A stretch of DNA of 30,002 nucleotides, from IMG/VR virus record IMGVR_UViG_3300048922_000430, positions 1 through 30,002 of that record. One strand, given 5' to 3'. A program made the translations under genes and the position numbers. Each line of letters starts with the position of its first letter. Positions within the stretch are counted from its first letter, which is position 1. The notes beneath the pieces are model-generated. The model did not search any database. It was not told the DNA's origin and saw only the letters and a program-made list of their open reading frames with translations. Origin of the DNA: a virus. Positions 23,387-30,002 of this stretch are shown piece after piece.

Positions 23387-23897
23387 CGGCGAAGCCATCC
23401 CCCTGAAAGGCATCCGCGTGACGGTGAGCCAGCAATTCCCCGACAAAGACCAGTCCGGGCAGACCAGTGCGACCAGTAAATCGGAGCAGGGCGCGAAGGG
23501 AAAAGAGCTGCGCATTAACGGTGAAATAGCCTTTAAAGATGTGGCGGTGCTGACCCGGCTTTTCCAGCTGGCCAACGCCACCGATTCCGGCGGAAAACGC
23601 ATGGTGTATCGTGTGGCCAACAGCGTTGCACGGGCGGTTAATCTGCGTGAAGCCTCATTCAGCGGCACCATCGATGCCCCGCAGCAGGACGGGCGTATGT
23701 CCTGGGCGATCACGTTTACCCTGAGTGAGCATATCAGCGTGGCGGAGAAAAAAGAGGCCGCAGTAAACAGCCGCAAAACCAGTAAGGCGCAGAAGCCCGG
23801 CGCAGCTGGCGGGGCGGCAGAGGCCGGAGAGGATGCAGAACAAATGACGTGGTTTGAGCGCAAGGTGCTGAAACCGGTGAATGATGCGCTGGGGTAA
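23358..23897 (+). CDS. Baseplate complex protein
   Basis: This 179-residue protein overlaps the previous gene by 29 bases and precedes the hub-spike gene by two bases. Residues 1-130 are beta-rich (ALNGEAIPLKGIRVTVSQQF, LREASFSGTIDAPQQDGRMS), then a disordered, alanine-rich linker (KTSKAQKPGAAGGAAEAGED) leads to a short amphipathic C-terminal helix (MTWFERKVLKPVNDAL). It resembles the protein annotated as baseplate complex protein in HP1/K139-like phages and may take the place of P2 gpU. The linker and terminal helix suggest it tethers to a partner. The role is inferred from family and context. Confidence 0.7.
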   Translation: MTTTTTLALNGEAIPLKGIRVTVSQQFPDKDQSGQTSATSKSEQGAKGKELRINGEIAFKDVAVLTRLFQLANATDSGGKRMVYRVANSVARAVNLREASFSGTIDAPQQDGRMSWAITFTLSEHISVAEKKEAAVNSRKTSKAQKPGAAGGAAEAGEDAEQMTWFERKVLKPVNDALG

Positions 23898-23899
23898 GT

Positions 23900-25600
23900 A
23901 TGAAACCTGTAAAACGTCTTTACCTGTCCGGTGACGAAGTGCATGCCGCTGATGTGAATATCGTGCTGGAGCTGAGCAGCTGCGGGCGGGGGTTTATCAC
24001 CGCCGCAACGGAGCAGGATTACACCGGCAAAATGGTGCGTCTCGATATTGGCTATGGTGAGTCACTCTTTCGCTGGTTTACCGGCTATGTTGAGCGCTCC
24101 CAGCCTGCGGAAAAGGGCTTTTCACGCCTGTTTGTGCGCGAGCTGTCCGGGGTGTTTGAAAAGCTGTGGCCATGCTCTTTCCAGCACCCCACGCTGCGCG
24201 ATATCACCGCCTGGCTGACGGAAAACAGCGGCCTGACGGTGGCCGTGCCGGATGCAGGGTACAGTGACAAGCCCGTGCCCCATTTCACGCATTCAGGCAC
24301 CGGGTTCCAGCTGCTGAATAATCTGGGCAAGGCCTTTGGCGTGGCGGATTATCTCTGGTATCAGCTGCCGGATGGCTCGCTTTACACCGGCGGGGCGGAA
24401 AAGTCCCTCTTTGCTGCGCGCCCGGTGGATATCCCGCATGAATTCAGCCAGGCAGCGGCGGGGGGCAACAGCATGACGCTGCCTATGATCCAGACAATGC
24501 GCCCCGGTGTTGAGATGAACGGCGAGCGGGTGACGAAAGTCAGTCTAACCGGCGACACGATGGTTATCACCTGGACGCCGCGCGACAGAGCCACCGGCGC
24601 GCCCCTGCAAAAAACACCGGCACAGCGGCAGATAGAAAGCCATTTCCCGGAGCTGGCCAGCGGTATGCACCTGCCTAAGTTTGCGCGGGTGATGGCCGCG
24701 AGTGAACCGGCTAGCAGCGGGAATTTTGCCGATCCATTCCGGCCACGTTATGCCGTCGATGTGCAGCTGCTAGACGCAGACGGCAAGCCCGACAGCGGTA
24801 CGCCGGTTTATTGTGCCGTGCCGCTGCCCGTGCCAATGGCCGGGAATGATTCGGGCATGTTCCAGTTTCCGCCCGAAGGGACGCTGGTAGAGGTGGCTTT
24901 CACCGGCGGCAGGCCGGATAAGCCGTTTGTGCGCCAGACCGTGCCGGAGGGCACAAGCCTGCCGGACGTGAAGCCCGGCGAACAGCTGCAACAGCAGCGC
25001 GCCGGGGTATCGCAGCGGGTGACGCAGGGCGGTGACTGGGAGCGACAGACGGATCAGTCAATCCGCGAAACATCCATGTCCCGCCACGTTCAGGCCGACA
25101 CCGAAACCCGCGAAATGGTGACGCGTGAAACCACCATTAAAGCCACGGACAAGACCACCGTACTGGGAACAGCCACCCTGATGGCCGGGCATATCCAGCA
25201 TGTGACCAGCGGCGATTATGCGATGGCCACCGGCGGGAAATACGTGGCGAGTGTGGCAGGCGATGCCGAAACGGAGATTGCCGGGAAACAGTCAACGAAA
25301 GTGACCGGCGGGATCAGCATTGAAACCAGCGGCGCACTGACTGAAAAGATTGCCGCGCTGCGCAAATCCGTGGCCGCCGGCGGTCAGCAGCTGATGGGGG
25401 AAACCGTGCATATCGGCAGCGAAAGCATTAATGCGCTGGCCATGATGCTGGACACCATCGATTTGCTGGCAGAGCTGGCGCAGCAGTGTGCCAGCCACAC
25501 CCACCCCGGCACCGGTGCACCGGCCAGTGCGAGCGCCTTTACGCAGGTGGCCGCCAGGGCGGGGCAGACCCGCAGCAAATACCAGAAGATAATCGCCTGA
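23900..25600 (+). CDS. Fused baseplate hub and spike protein (gpD-gpV-like)
   Basis: This 566-residue protein combines what P2 makes as two proteins, the hub gpD (387) and spike gpV (211). Residues 1-310 have the hub pattern (RLYLSGDEVHAADVNIVLEL near the start, then SGTGFQLLNNLGKAFGVADY). Residues 315-360 form an OB-like module (FQFPPEGTLVEVAFTGGRPD). Residues 370-500 are a repetitive, threonine-rich strand region likely to make a beta-helix spike. Near the end, ASHTHPGTGAPAS includes H533-T-H535, the HxH metal site seen at spike tips. A VgrG-like trimer is expected. It is the final gene of the late operon. Confidence 0.85.
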   Translation: MKPVKRLYLSGDEVHAADVNIVLELSSCGRGFITAATEQDYTGKMVRLDIGYGESLFRWFTGYVERSQPAEKGFSRLFVRELSGVFEKLWPCSFQHPTLRDITAWLTENSGLTVAVPDAGYSDKPVPHFTHSGTGFQLLNNLGKAFGVADYLWYQLPDGSLYTGGAEKSLFAARPVDIPHEFSQAAAGGNSMTLPMIQTMRPGVEMNGERVTKVSLTGDTMVITWTPRDRATGAPLQKTPAQRQIESHFPELASGMHLPKFARVMAASEPASSGNFADPFRPRYAVDVQLLDADGKPDSGTPVYCAVPLPVPMAGNDSGMFQFPPEGTLVEVAFTGGRPDKPFVRQTVPEGTSLPDVKPGEQLQQQRAGVSQRVTQGGDWERQTDQSIRETSMSRHVQADTETREMVTRETTIKATDKTTVLGTATLMAGHIQHVTSGDYAMATGGKYVASVAGDAETEIAGKQSTKVTGGISIETSGALTEKIAALRKSVAAGGQQLMGETVHIGSESINALAMMLDTIDLLAELAQQCASHTHPGTGAPASASAFTQVAARAGQTRSKYQKIIA

Positions 25601-25610
25601 CTTCACCTCT

Positions 25611-25635
25611 AAGCCCGCACCCTGCGGGTTTTTTT
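25611..25635 (+). terminator. Late operon terminator
   Basis: CCCGCA (25614-25619) pairs with TGCGGG (25623-25628) around a CCC loop, followed by a run of seven Ts. It lies eleven bases after the hub-spike stop and ends the rightward late transcript. Confidence 0.85.
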
Positions 25636-25765
25636 ATATATTGAGGTGCTACAGCTTTCTTGGGGCAGACTCTAAAATGTCGATGGTTGGTTAACTTTTG
25701 GACCCCTTCCCGTGTGACCATTCGGATTATGGTAAAATTTGGCTTTCACAGATGAGGAAATGACA

Positions 25766-26020
25766 ATGGTAAGCTGCTCCCTTAATCCCTTCTCCGACGT
25801 TGCGGATAAAGCCAAAAGTGACGCAATCGTAAAAGTACTCTCTTTGCTTCACACTCAGGATCAAACTCGTGAGACTCTACTACATGCAATAGGTAGTGGT
25901 GACTCATCGGAATATTTGCTGCATGAGATGCAAATGTTTGGTTTGGTTCAGTCGGGCTCAGATGATGGGTATTTGACTATTTCTGAACGAGGCGAATTTG
26001 CTCTTGATGACATGCAGTGA
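25766..26020 (+). CDS. Small unrecognised accessory protein, possible winged helix
   Basis: This 84-residue protein lies between two terminators, so it is transcribed on its own, apart from the late operon. ATG 25766 is chosen because GAGG (25754-25757) is eight bases upstream; ATG 25760 and TTG 25739 are alternatives. Helices around KAKSDAIVKVLSLLH and HEMQMFGLVQ are followed by a hairpin-like DGYLTISERGEFAL. That pattern resembles the recognition helix and wing of a winged-helix domain, though no family is recognised. Its position at the right end of the prophage is typical of accessory genes (morons), and it could be a regulator. No good promoter was found. Confidence 0.65.
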   Translation: MVSCSLNPFSDVADKAKSDAIVKVLSLLHTQDQTRETLLHAIGSGDSSEYLLHEMQMFGLVQSGSDDGYLTISERGEFALDDMQ

Positions 26021-26030
26021 TCTATTCGGG

Positions 26031-26055
26031 AGCCCGCCTTAGTGCGGGCTTTTTT
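26031..26055 (+). terminator. Terminator of the small accessory gene
   Basis: AGCCCGC (26031-26037) pairs perfectly with GCGGGCT (26044-26050) around a six-base loop and is followed by six Ts. It lies ten bases after the stop of the 84-residue gene. Confidence 0.9.
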
Positions 26056-26138
26056 ATACCCTCTCGCTAGAAGCCACACAACGCACTGTAGGCGCATTGC
26101 GAATCATCCTACCATCATGCAACCCCGTAAAGCGATCA

Positions 26139-26160
26139 CGCCAGCACCGTTACGCTGGCG
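26139..26160. repeat. Inverted repeat in the right-end non-coding region
   Basis: CGCCAGC and GCTGGCG form a perfect 7-bp inverted repeat separated by eight bases. No T-run follows, so it is not a typical terminator. It could be a protein binding site or part of a packaging region. Confidence 0.6.
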
Positions 26161-26209
26161 CAGCCGCACGCCGACAAAATAAATGTGTCGCAGACCAAAA
26201 CGGCACTAC

Positions 26210-26231
26210 ACCGCACCCGCCTGCGGTTTTT
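26210..26231 (+). terminator. Terminator-like hairpin
   Basis: ACCGCA (26210-26215) pairs with TGCGGT (26222-26227) around CCCGCC, followed by TTTTT counted from the last stem base. No gene upstream within 150 bases needs it, so it may act as a back-up terminator or have another role. Confidence 0.55.
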
Positions 26232-26525
26232 GGATCGATAAAATTTTTCAGTTTCTATTTTCTACAAAACAGACCGCCAGCCCGCGCCAGTGCCGAGCTC
26301 TGCCAGAAAATCGAAATTGAAAAGATTGAAAAGAATTTCAGTGTTTTTCAGTTTTGAGAATTATATTGAGATTGTGTATGTTTTTTAAGTGTTTGAAATT
26401 TATGTTTTTTAATTGTTTTTCGTGGGGCGTGCGATCTTAAAAAGCAATACGATATTGTCATATGAGTTGAATTTTTCCTGTTGGCATGTAAATAAATAGA
26501 TGGGTGAACTGAAAATACATGAAAT

Positions 26526-26550
26526 TGAAGCCTCTAATGAGGCCCCAATT
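26526..26550 (-). terminator. Possible terminator of the HEPN-like gene
   Basis: GCCTC (26530-26534) and GAGGC (26539-26543) form a hairpin directly after the stop of the leftward gene. Outer TTG and CAA extend the stem across a mismatch. On the minus strand it is followed by TTCAATTTC, a weak T-tract. Confidence 0.5.
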
Positions 26551-27792
26551 TTAAAGTTCAAAATAGAGGAATTCTGGCGATTGCGATTCAAATAAGTATT
26601 GAAGATGTATTTCAATAAACCATAGTGCAACTATTTTTAAAGTTAATTTGTTACATAAATGTACGAATCTAGTATAACTTATATCTCTTTCTGCCCCTGT
26701 TCCTCCACTCCTATATTTTATAATTTCACCATCGTGCCAGATAGACGCATGATGTGAACCGTTTCTAATAGTCGATTCTAAATCATTTTCACAAAACGGG
26801 GCCATCAGCGGACTGTCTTTAAAAGGATTGCTCTTGTTCTCTTTGCTTACGTCCTTAATGTATTTATTTAAGGTCATTGACTTAAATTGATCGAAGGCTC
26901 TACCATCGAGTATGTTATTTATACATGCTAATATAGTCATGTTTGAAGTTAAAGTTTCATAAGCATCCCCATAATAGTTTTTTATAGAGTCAAAGTTCTT
27001 TGAGCTAATAATTAGGTTGTCGATTTCATCATGGGATATACGTGCATAATAAATCAATTGTCCGAAATGGTCTCGATTGGACATGAATGTCGATAATATA
27101 TTAATATACCTTTGCAGGTTTTCATGTTTCAGACTTTGTTTATAGAACTGATAGAATGTATTAAGCTTTCCTTCCACTTTCAATCTGTCTAGTTCTGAAA
27201 GTATAGGTTCTGCAATATCAGGAGCAAGGGGGTAGTGCAATTTAGTAAGAAACTCATGCAGCAAGGTTAAATACGAATATTTTTCATTTTTTAAATAATA
27301 AATGCCGTCTTCATTTCTTTTTTTCATATATAATTTTGCAATATTGACAGCTTTGTCAGGTTTATTATTGTTGATCATTTGTAGGCCCGTTTTTAACTGA
27401 GACCATTTGCTGGGTGCGTTTGGCATATCAAATTCATGAGATATGCTTACCATACGCTGTCCAGGACTGACTTTTATATGCGGATGTAATAATCTTATCA
27501 TGTCCATTGAGGCAAATTTCATTGGATCATGCAGATCATTTTTATCAAATGCACAAGCAGGATGGAAATTTATGATTGTCAGTTCCCTGTCTGAAATTTG
27601 AGGGATTATCTCACAATTGCTTACTACTTCAATAATAGCTTCAGGGGGAGTTGCTCTTACAGCTACAACTATAGGTAAATAACAATTAATACAGTCCAAA
27701 TAATGCTTTTGATAACCGTCAAGTCCCACCCCGATCCGAACTCTATATTTTTCATCGCATGATGAACATTTTATATACTCAGTTATAACCAT
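26551..27792 (-). CDS. Zinc-ribbon and HEPN-like protein, candidate defence moron
   Basis: This 413-residue protein is encoded leftward, outside the phage operons, in DNA far richer in A and T than the prophage core, which suggests a separate origin. The N-terminus has two CxxC pairs (C9/C12 and C34/C37), a zinc-ribbon layout. The middle is helical, with a repeat-like stretch near KAVNIAKLYMKKR. The C-terminal part has LESTIRNGSHHASIWHDG: R343-N344-x3-H348 fits the R(N/D/H)xxxH active site of HEPN ribonucleases, followed by YTRFVHLCNKLTLKIVALW, a helix often placed after it. HEPN proteins are common in phage defence and toxin systems. No partner antitoxin gene is next to it. ATG 27792 has AAAGGA nine bases upstream. 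The function is inferred. Confidence 0.72.
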   Translation of the reverse strand: MVITEYIKCSSCDEKYRVRIGVGLDGYQKHYLDCINCYLPIVVAVRATPPEAIIEVVSNCEIIPQISDRELTIINFHPACAFDKNDLHDPMKFASMDMIRLLHPHIKVSPGQRMVSISHEFDMPNAPSKWSQLKTGLQMINNNKPDKAVNIAKLYMKKRNEDGIYYLKNEKYSYLTLLHEFLTKLHYPLAPDIAEPILSELDRLKVEGKLNTFYQFYKQSLKHENLQRYINILSTFMSNRDHFGQLIYYARISHDEIDNLIISSKNFDSIKNYYGDAYETLTSNMTILACINNILDGRAFDQFKSMTLNKYIKDVSKENKSNPFKDSPLMAPFCENDLESTIRNGSHHASIWHDGEIIKYRSGGTGAERDISYTRFVHLCNKLTLKIVALWFIEIHLQYLFESQSPEFLYFEL

Positions 27793-28170
27793 TCTTCAAT
27801 CCTTTTCTGAATTAATTGTATATAGTGAATAAATTAATCAGTATTTTTCTGAAAATGCAAACTTTTCCCTAAGATACACCGAAGCAATTTAGCGCTTGAT
27901 GATTTTTCTCATTTTTTCGATTAGGCATTCGGGAAAACATGAGTAAATAAACCGCAGCGTAAGATATTAACGATAACGTCGAAGCAAAAAATGAGACGTA
28001 AGTACATGGTTTATAAAAAATTTCAGACATGTGATGGGATTGGATAGGTAAAAACAACTTTGAATAAAAATTCTTTTAGTTGGATAAGAAGCTCTGTCGC
28101 CATTTTGTCGCCTGCGGGATGTTGGGTATAAGTTAAGTGATTGATTGTGAAGGCTATAAAAATTATTCAA
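27793..28170. other. Non-coding junction, probable location of the right attachment site
   Basis: This AT-rich stretch separates the last prophage gene from the ybjL terminator. It holds the upstream region of the leftward HEPN-like gene, with a TATACA-like -10 near 27823 on the minus strand but no clear -35. Small leftward frames at 27869-28057 and 27967-28236 lack ribosome sites. The prophage right end (attR) should be here or just beyond, but with the left end out of view the core repeat cannot be defined. No tRNA gene is present. Confidence 0.5.
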
Positions 28171-28214
28171 CAAAAAACCCATCAACCTTGAACCTAAGCG
28201 GCGGGGTTGATGGG
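28171..28214 (-). terminator. ybjL terminator hairpin
   Basis: CCCATCAACC (28178-28187) and GGTTGATGGG (28205-28214) form a perfect 10-bp inverted repeat. On the minus strand it is followed by TTTTTTG, so it terminates ybjL transcription about 100 bases after its stop codon. Confidence 0.85.
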
Positions 28215-28316
28215 CTCCACAATCGGGGGACATCAAAGAAAAGCAGTGGCACTAGTTATGACTGACACCCCACAAAAAAGTTCTGCGTATAAGCGAAATA
28301 TTTCTTAGCTTCGGAG

Positions 28317-30002
28317 TTATCCGAGTCCTGGCCAGATAATGATGATCAATGTCCCGGCGAGGGTAAGCAGCACGTTGGCGATGGCGTAGGTGCCAGCATA
28401 GCCCAGCGCGGGGATGTTGCTGCGCGCGGTATCGCTGATGATCTCCATTGCCGGTGCGCAGGTGCGTGCGCCCATCATCGCGCCGAAGAGCAGGGCGCGG
28501 TTCATTTTCAGCACGTAGGCACCAAACAGGAAGCAGATCAGCACCGGCACCAGGCTGACAAGTAATCCGGCGATCAGCATCTGTCCGCCGACAACACCAA
28601 GGCCGTTTCCGATGCCGCTCCCGGCGCTTAAACCGACCCCGGCCATAAACACCATCAGGCCGAACTCTTTCACCATCATCAGCGCGCCCTGCGGGATGTA
28701 ACCAAACGTCGGGTGGTTCGCGCGCAAGAAGCCGAGCATGATGCCAGCGAAGAGCAGACCGGCGGCGTTACCGACGCCGAAGCTGAAGGAGCTGAACTGG
28801 AAGGTGATCATGCCGATCATCAGGCCGACGATAAAGAAGGCGCAGAAGGCGAGCAGGTCGGTCACCTGGCTGTGAATGGAGATAAAGCCGATGCGGTCAG
28901 CGATAGTTTTCACACGCCGCGCATCGCCGCTCACCTGCAACACGTCCCCTTTGTTGAGCACGATATTGTCGTCGATGGGCATCTCAATCTGGCTGCGGAT
29001 CACGCGGTTGAGGAAGCAGCCGTGATCGGTCAGCTTCAGCTGCGCCAGGCGGCGGCCGACCACATTGTGGTTTTTCACCACCACCTCTTCGGTGACGATG
29101 CGCATATCCAGCAGGTCGCGGTCGAACACCTCTTTACCGTTACGGAAGCTCGGGTCGAGGCGCGCATGGGCATCCGGGTAGCCGACCAGCGAGATCTCAT
29201 CGCCCATCTGCAACACCGCGTCCCCGTCCGGGTTGGCGAGAATACCGTTGCGGCGAATACGCTCGATATAGCAGCCGGTCTGGCGGTAGATCCCCAGCTC
29301 GCGCAGATTTTTGCCATCTGCCCAGGCCACCAGTTCCGGCCCGACGCGATAGGCGCGGATCACCGGCAGGTAGACTTTGCGGTGAGCATCGGTATCCAGC
29401 CCGCGCTCGCGGGCGATCTGCTGGGCGCTGGTCTGCAAATCCTGATGCTGTAACTTCGGTAAGTAGCGGGCGCCAAAGATCAGGCTCACCAGACCAATCA
29501 GATACGTTAAGGCGTAGCCGAGGCTGAGGTTGTCCAGCGCGCTGGCAAGCTGGCTGCTCTCCATACCCGAGTGGCGCAGCGTATCGCCCGCGCCAACCAG
29601 AACCGGCGTCGAGGTCATCGAACCGGCGAGCATCCCGGCGGTTAAGCCGATATCCCAGCCGAAGAGTTTGCCGAGACCGAGCGCAATCAACAGCGCGCTA
29701 CCGACTAATACCAGCGCCAGCATCAGGTAATTCTTACCGTCGCGGAAAAAAATTGAGAAAAAGTTAGGTCCGGCTTCGACGCCAACGCAGAAAATAAACA
29801 GCATAAAGCCGAGGTTCAGGGCATCGGTGTTAATGCTGAAATGTTGCTGGCCTAATAATAAAGAAACGACTAAAACGCCAATAGAATTACCCAGTTGGAT
29901 AGATCCCAGTCGTAATTTTCCAAGGCAAAGCCCAAGCGCCAGAACCACAAACAATAACAGTATGTAATTCCCATTTAACAAATCTGCGACGTTTATATTC
30001 AC
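28317..30002 (-). CDS. ybjL: YbjL-type putative transporter (AAE family)
   Basis: This 561-residue inner-membrane protein matches E. coli YbjL in length and closely in sequence ([45 protein letters not shown] at the C-terminus). It belongs to the aspartate:alanine exchanger family. Residues 1-185 are a first set of membrane helices, residues about 205-375 hold two cytosolic TrkA_C (RCK_C) domains (for example [20 protein letters not shown]), and residues 380-561 are a second set with the conserved [12 protein letters not shown]. The substrate is not established. The GTG start (30000-30002) lies exactly at the window edge, so the frame is complete but nothing upstream is visible. This is the host flank of the prophage. 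Confidence 0.95.
   Translation of the reverse strand: MNINVADLLNGNYILLLFVVLALGLCLGKLRLGSIQLGNSIGVLVVSLLLGQQHFSINTDALNLGFMLFIFCVGVEAGPNFFSIFFRDGKNYLMLALVLVGSALLIALGLGKLFGWDIGLTAGMLAGSMTSTPVLVGAGDTLRHSGMESSQLASALDNLSLGYALTYLIGLVSLIFGARYLPKLQHQDLQTSAQQIARERGLDTDAHRKVYLPVIRAYRVGPELVAWADGKNLRELGIYRQTGCYIERIRRNGILANPDGDAVLQMGDEISLVGYPDAHARLDPSFRNGKEVFDRDLLDMRIVTEEVVVKNHNVVGRRLAQLKLTDHGCFLNRVIRSQIEMPIDDNIVLNKGDVLQVSGDARRVKTIADRIGFISIHSQVTDLLAFCAFFIVGLMIGMITFQFSSFSFGVGNAAGLLFAGIMLGFLRANHPTFGYIPQGALMMVKEFGLMVFMAGVGLSAGSGIGNGLGVVGGQMLIAGLLVSLVPVLICFLFGAYVLKMNRALLFGAMMGARTCAPAMEIISDTARSNIPALGYAGTYAIANVLLTLAGTLIIIIWPGLG

Larger units (their letters stand above)
26056..26525. other. Non-coding hairpin-rich region, candidate cos/packaging site
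   Basis: No supported gene lies in these 470 bases; open frames here lack ribosome sites or family features. The left half is GC-rich and has a perfect hairpin, CGCCAGC (26139-26145) with GCTGGCG (26154-26160), and a terminator-like hairpin at 26210-26231. The right half from about 26230 is strongly AT-rich with runs such as TTGAAAAGATTGAAAAG. In HP1-like phages the cohesive end lies between the tail genes and the attachment site, so cos may be here. No known cos sequence was recognised. Confidence 0.4.

Noticed and set aside
26097-26357. Rightward 86-residue frame in the hairpin-rich region
   Set aside because: It crosses a terminator hairpin and two inverted repeats, changes composition halfway and has no ribosome site.
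26409-26630. Leftward 73-residue frame overlapping the end of the HEPN-like gene
   Set aside because: It reads the 3' end of that gene and the AT-rich trailer in another frame, with no ribosome site.
27869-28057. Leftward frame for a 62-residue protein with a hydrophobic stretch
   Set aside because: A membrane-like segment (VSFFASTLSLISYAAVYLLM) is present, but no ribosome site or recognisable family was found; AT-rich junction DNA often yields such frames.
27967-28236. Leftward 89-residue frame next to the ybjL terminator
   Set aside because: It starts within the terminator hairpin, overlaps another frame and shows no integrase or other family features.
28713-29453. Rightward 246-residue frame opposite ybjL
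   Set aside because: It is an antisense shadow rich in alanine, histidine and valine; ybjL is full length and conserved.
1-30002. CRISPR arrays, tRNA genes, rRNA genes and insertion sequences
   Set aside because: No regularly spaced repeats, cloverleaf-like ends, transposase motifs or terminal inverted repeats were seen on reading both strands.

Overview
This window holds most of an integrated P2-family myovirus prophage and the host gene at its right edge. The host gene at 28317-30002 encodes a 561-residue YbjL-type membrane transporter that looks nearly identical to the Escherichia coli protein. That places the host in the Enterobacteriaceae, but the genus cannot be fixed from this sequence. 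The prophage runs off the left edge. Its integrase, expected just left of the repressor, and its left attachment site are not in view.

Control and replication (1-5156). A leftward 186-like CI repressor faces a rightward Apl/Cox-like gene and a CII-like gene across a region with face-to-face promoters. An early rightward operon follows: a Fil-like small protein, two unrecognised proteins, a DUF2732 protein and the gpA rolling-circle initiator. A strong LexA box (4903-4922) then precedes an unrecognised 70-residue gene, which suggests SOS control.

Packaging and head (5130-12744). An Ogr/Delta zinc-finger activator, the portal (Q) and the terminase large subunit (P) run leftward as one overlapping operon. 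Scaffold-protease O, capsid N, terminase M, head completion L and tail completion R and S run rightward from the divergent region at 8254-8413.

Tail and lysis (12754-25600). This part follows the HP1/K139-like plan rather than that of P2: DUF2586 sheath, DUF2597 tube, then holin, M15 endopeptidase and overlapping spanins. Next come a tail assembly chaperone with a -1 frameshift signal, tape measure, DUF2590, baseplate J, gpI, tail fibre and fibre chaperone, two poorly known structural genes, and one protein that joins the hub (gpD) and spike (gpV) parts.

Right end (25600-28316). This accessory zone lies beyond the late operon. It holds an independently terminated 84-residue gene, about 470 bp of non-coding DNA with several hairpins (possibly cos), and an AT-rich leftward gene encoding a 413-residue protein. 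That protein has a zinc-ribbon-like N-terminus and an RNxxxH motif typical of HEPN ribonucleases, so it is a candidate lysogen-expressed defence gene. The right attachment site should lie between about 27793 and 28316, near the ybjL terminator hairpin.
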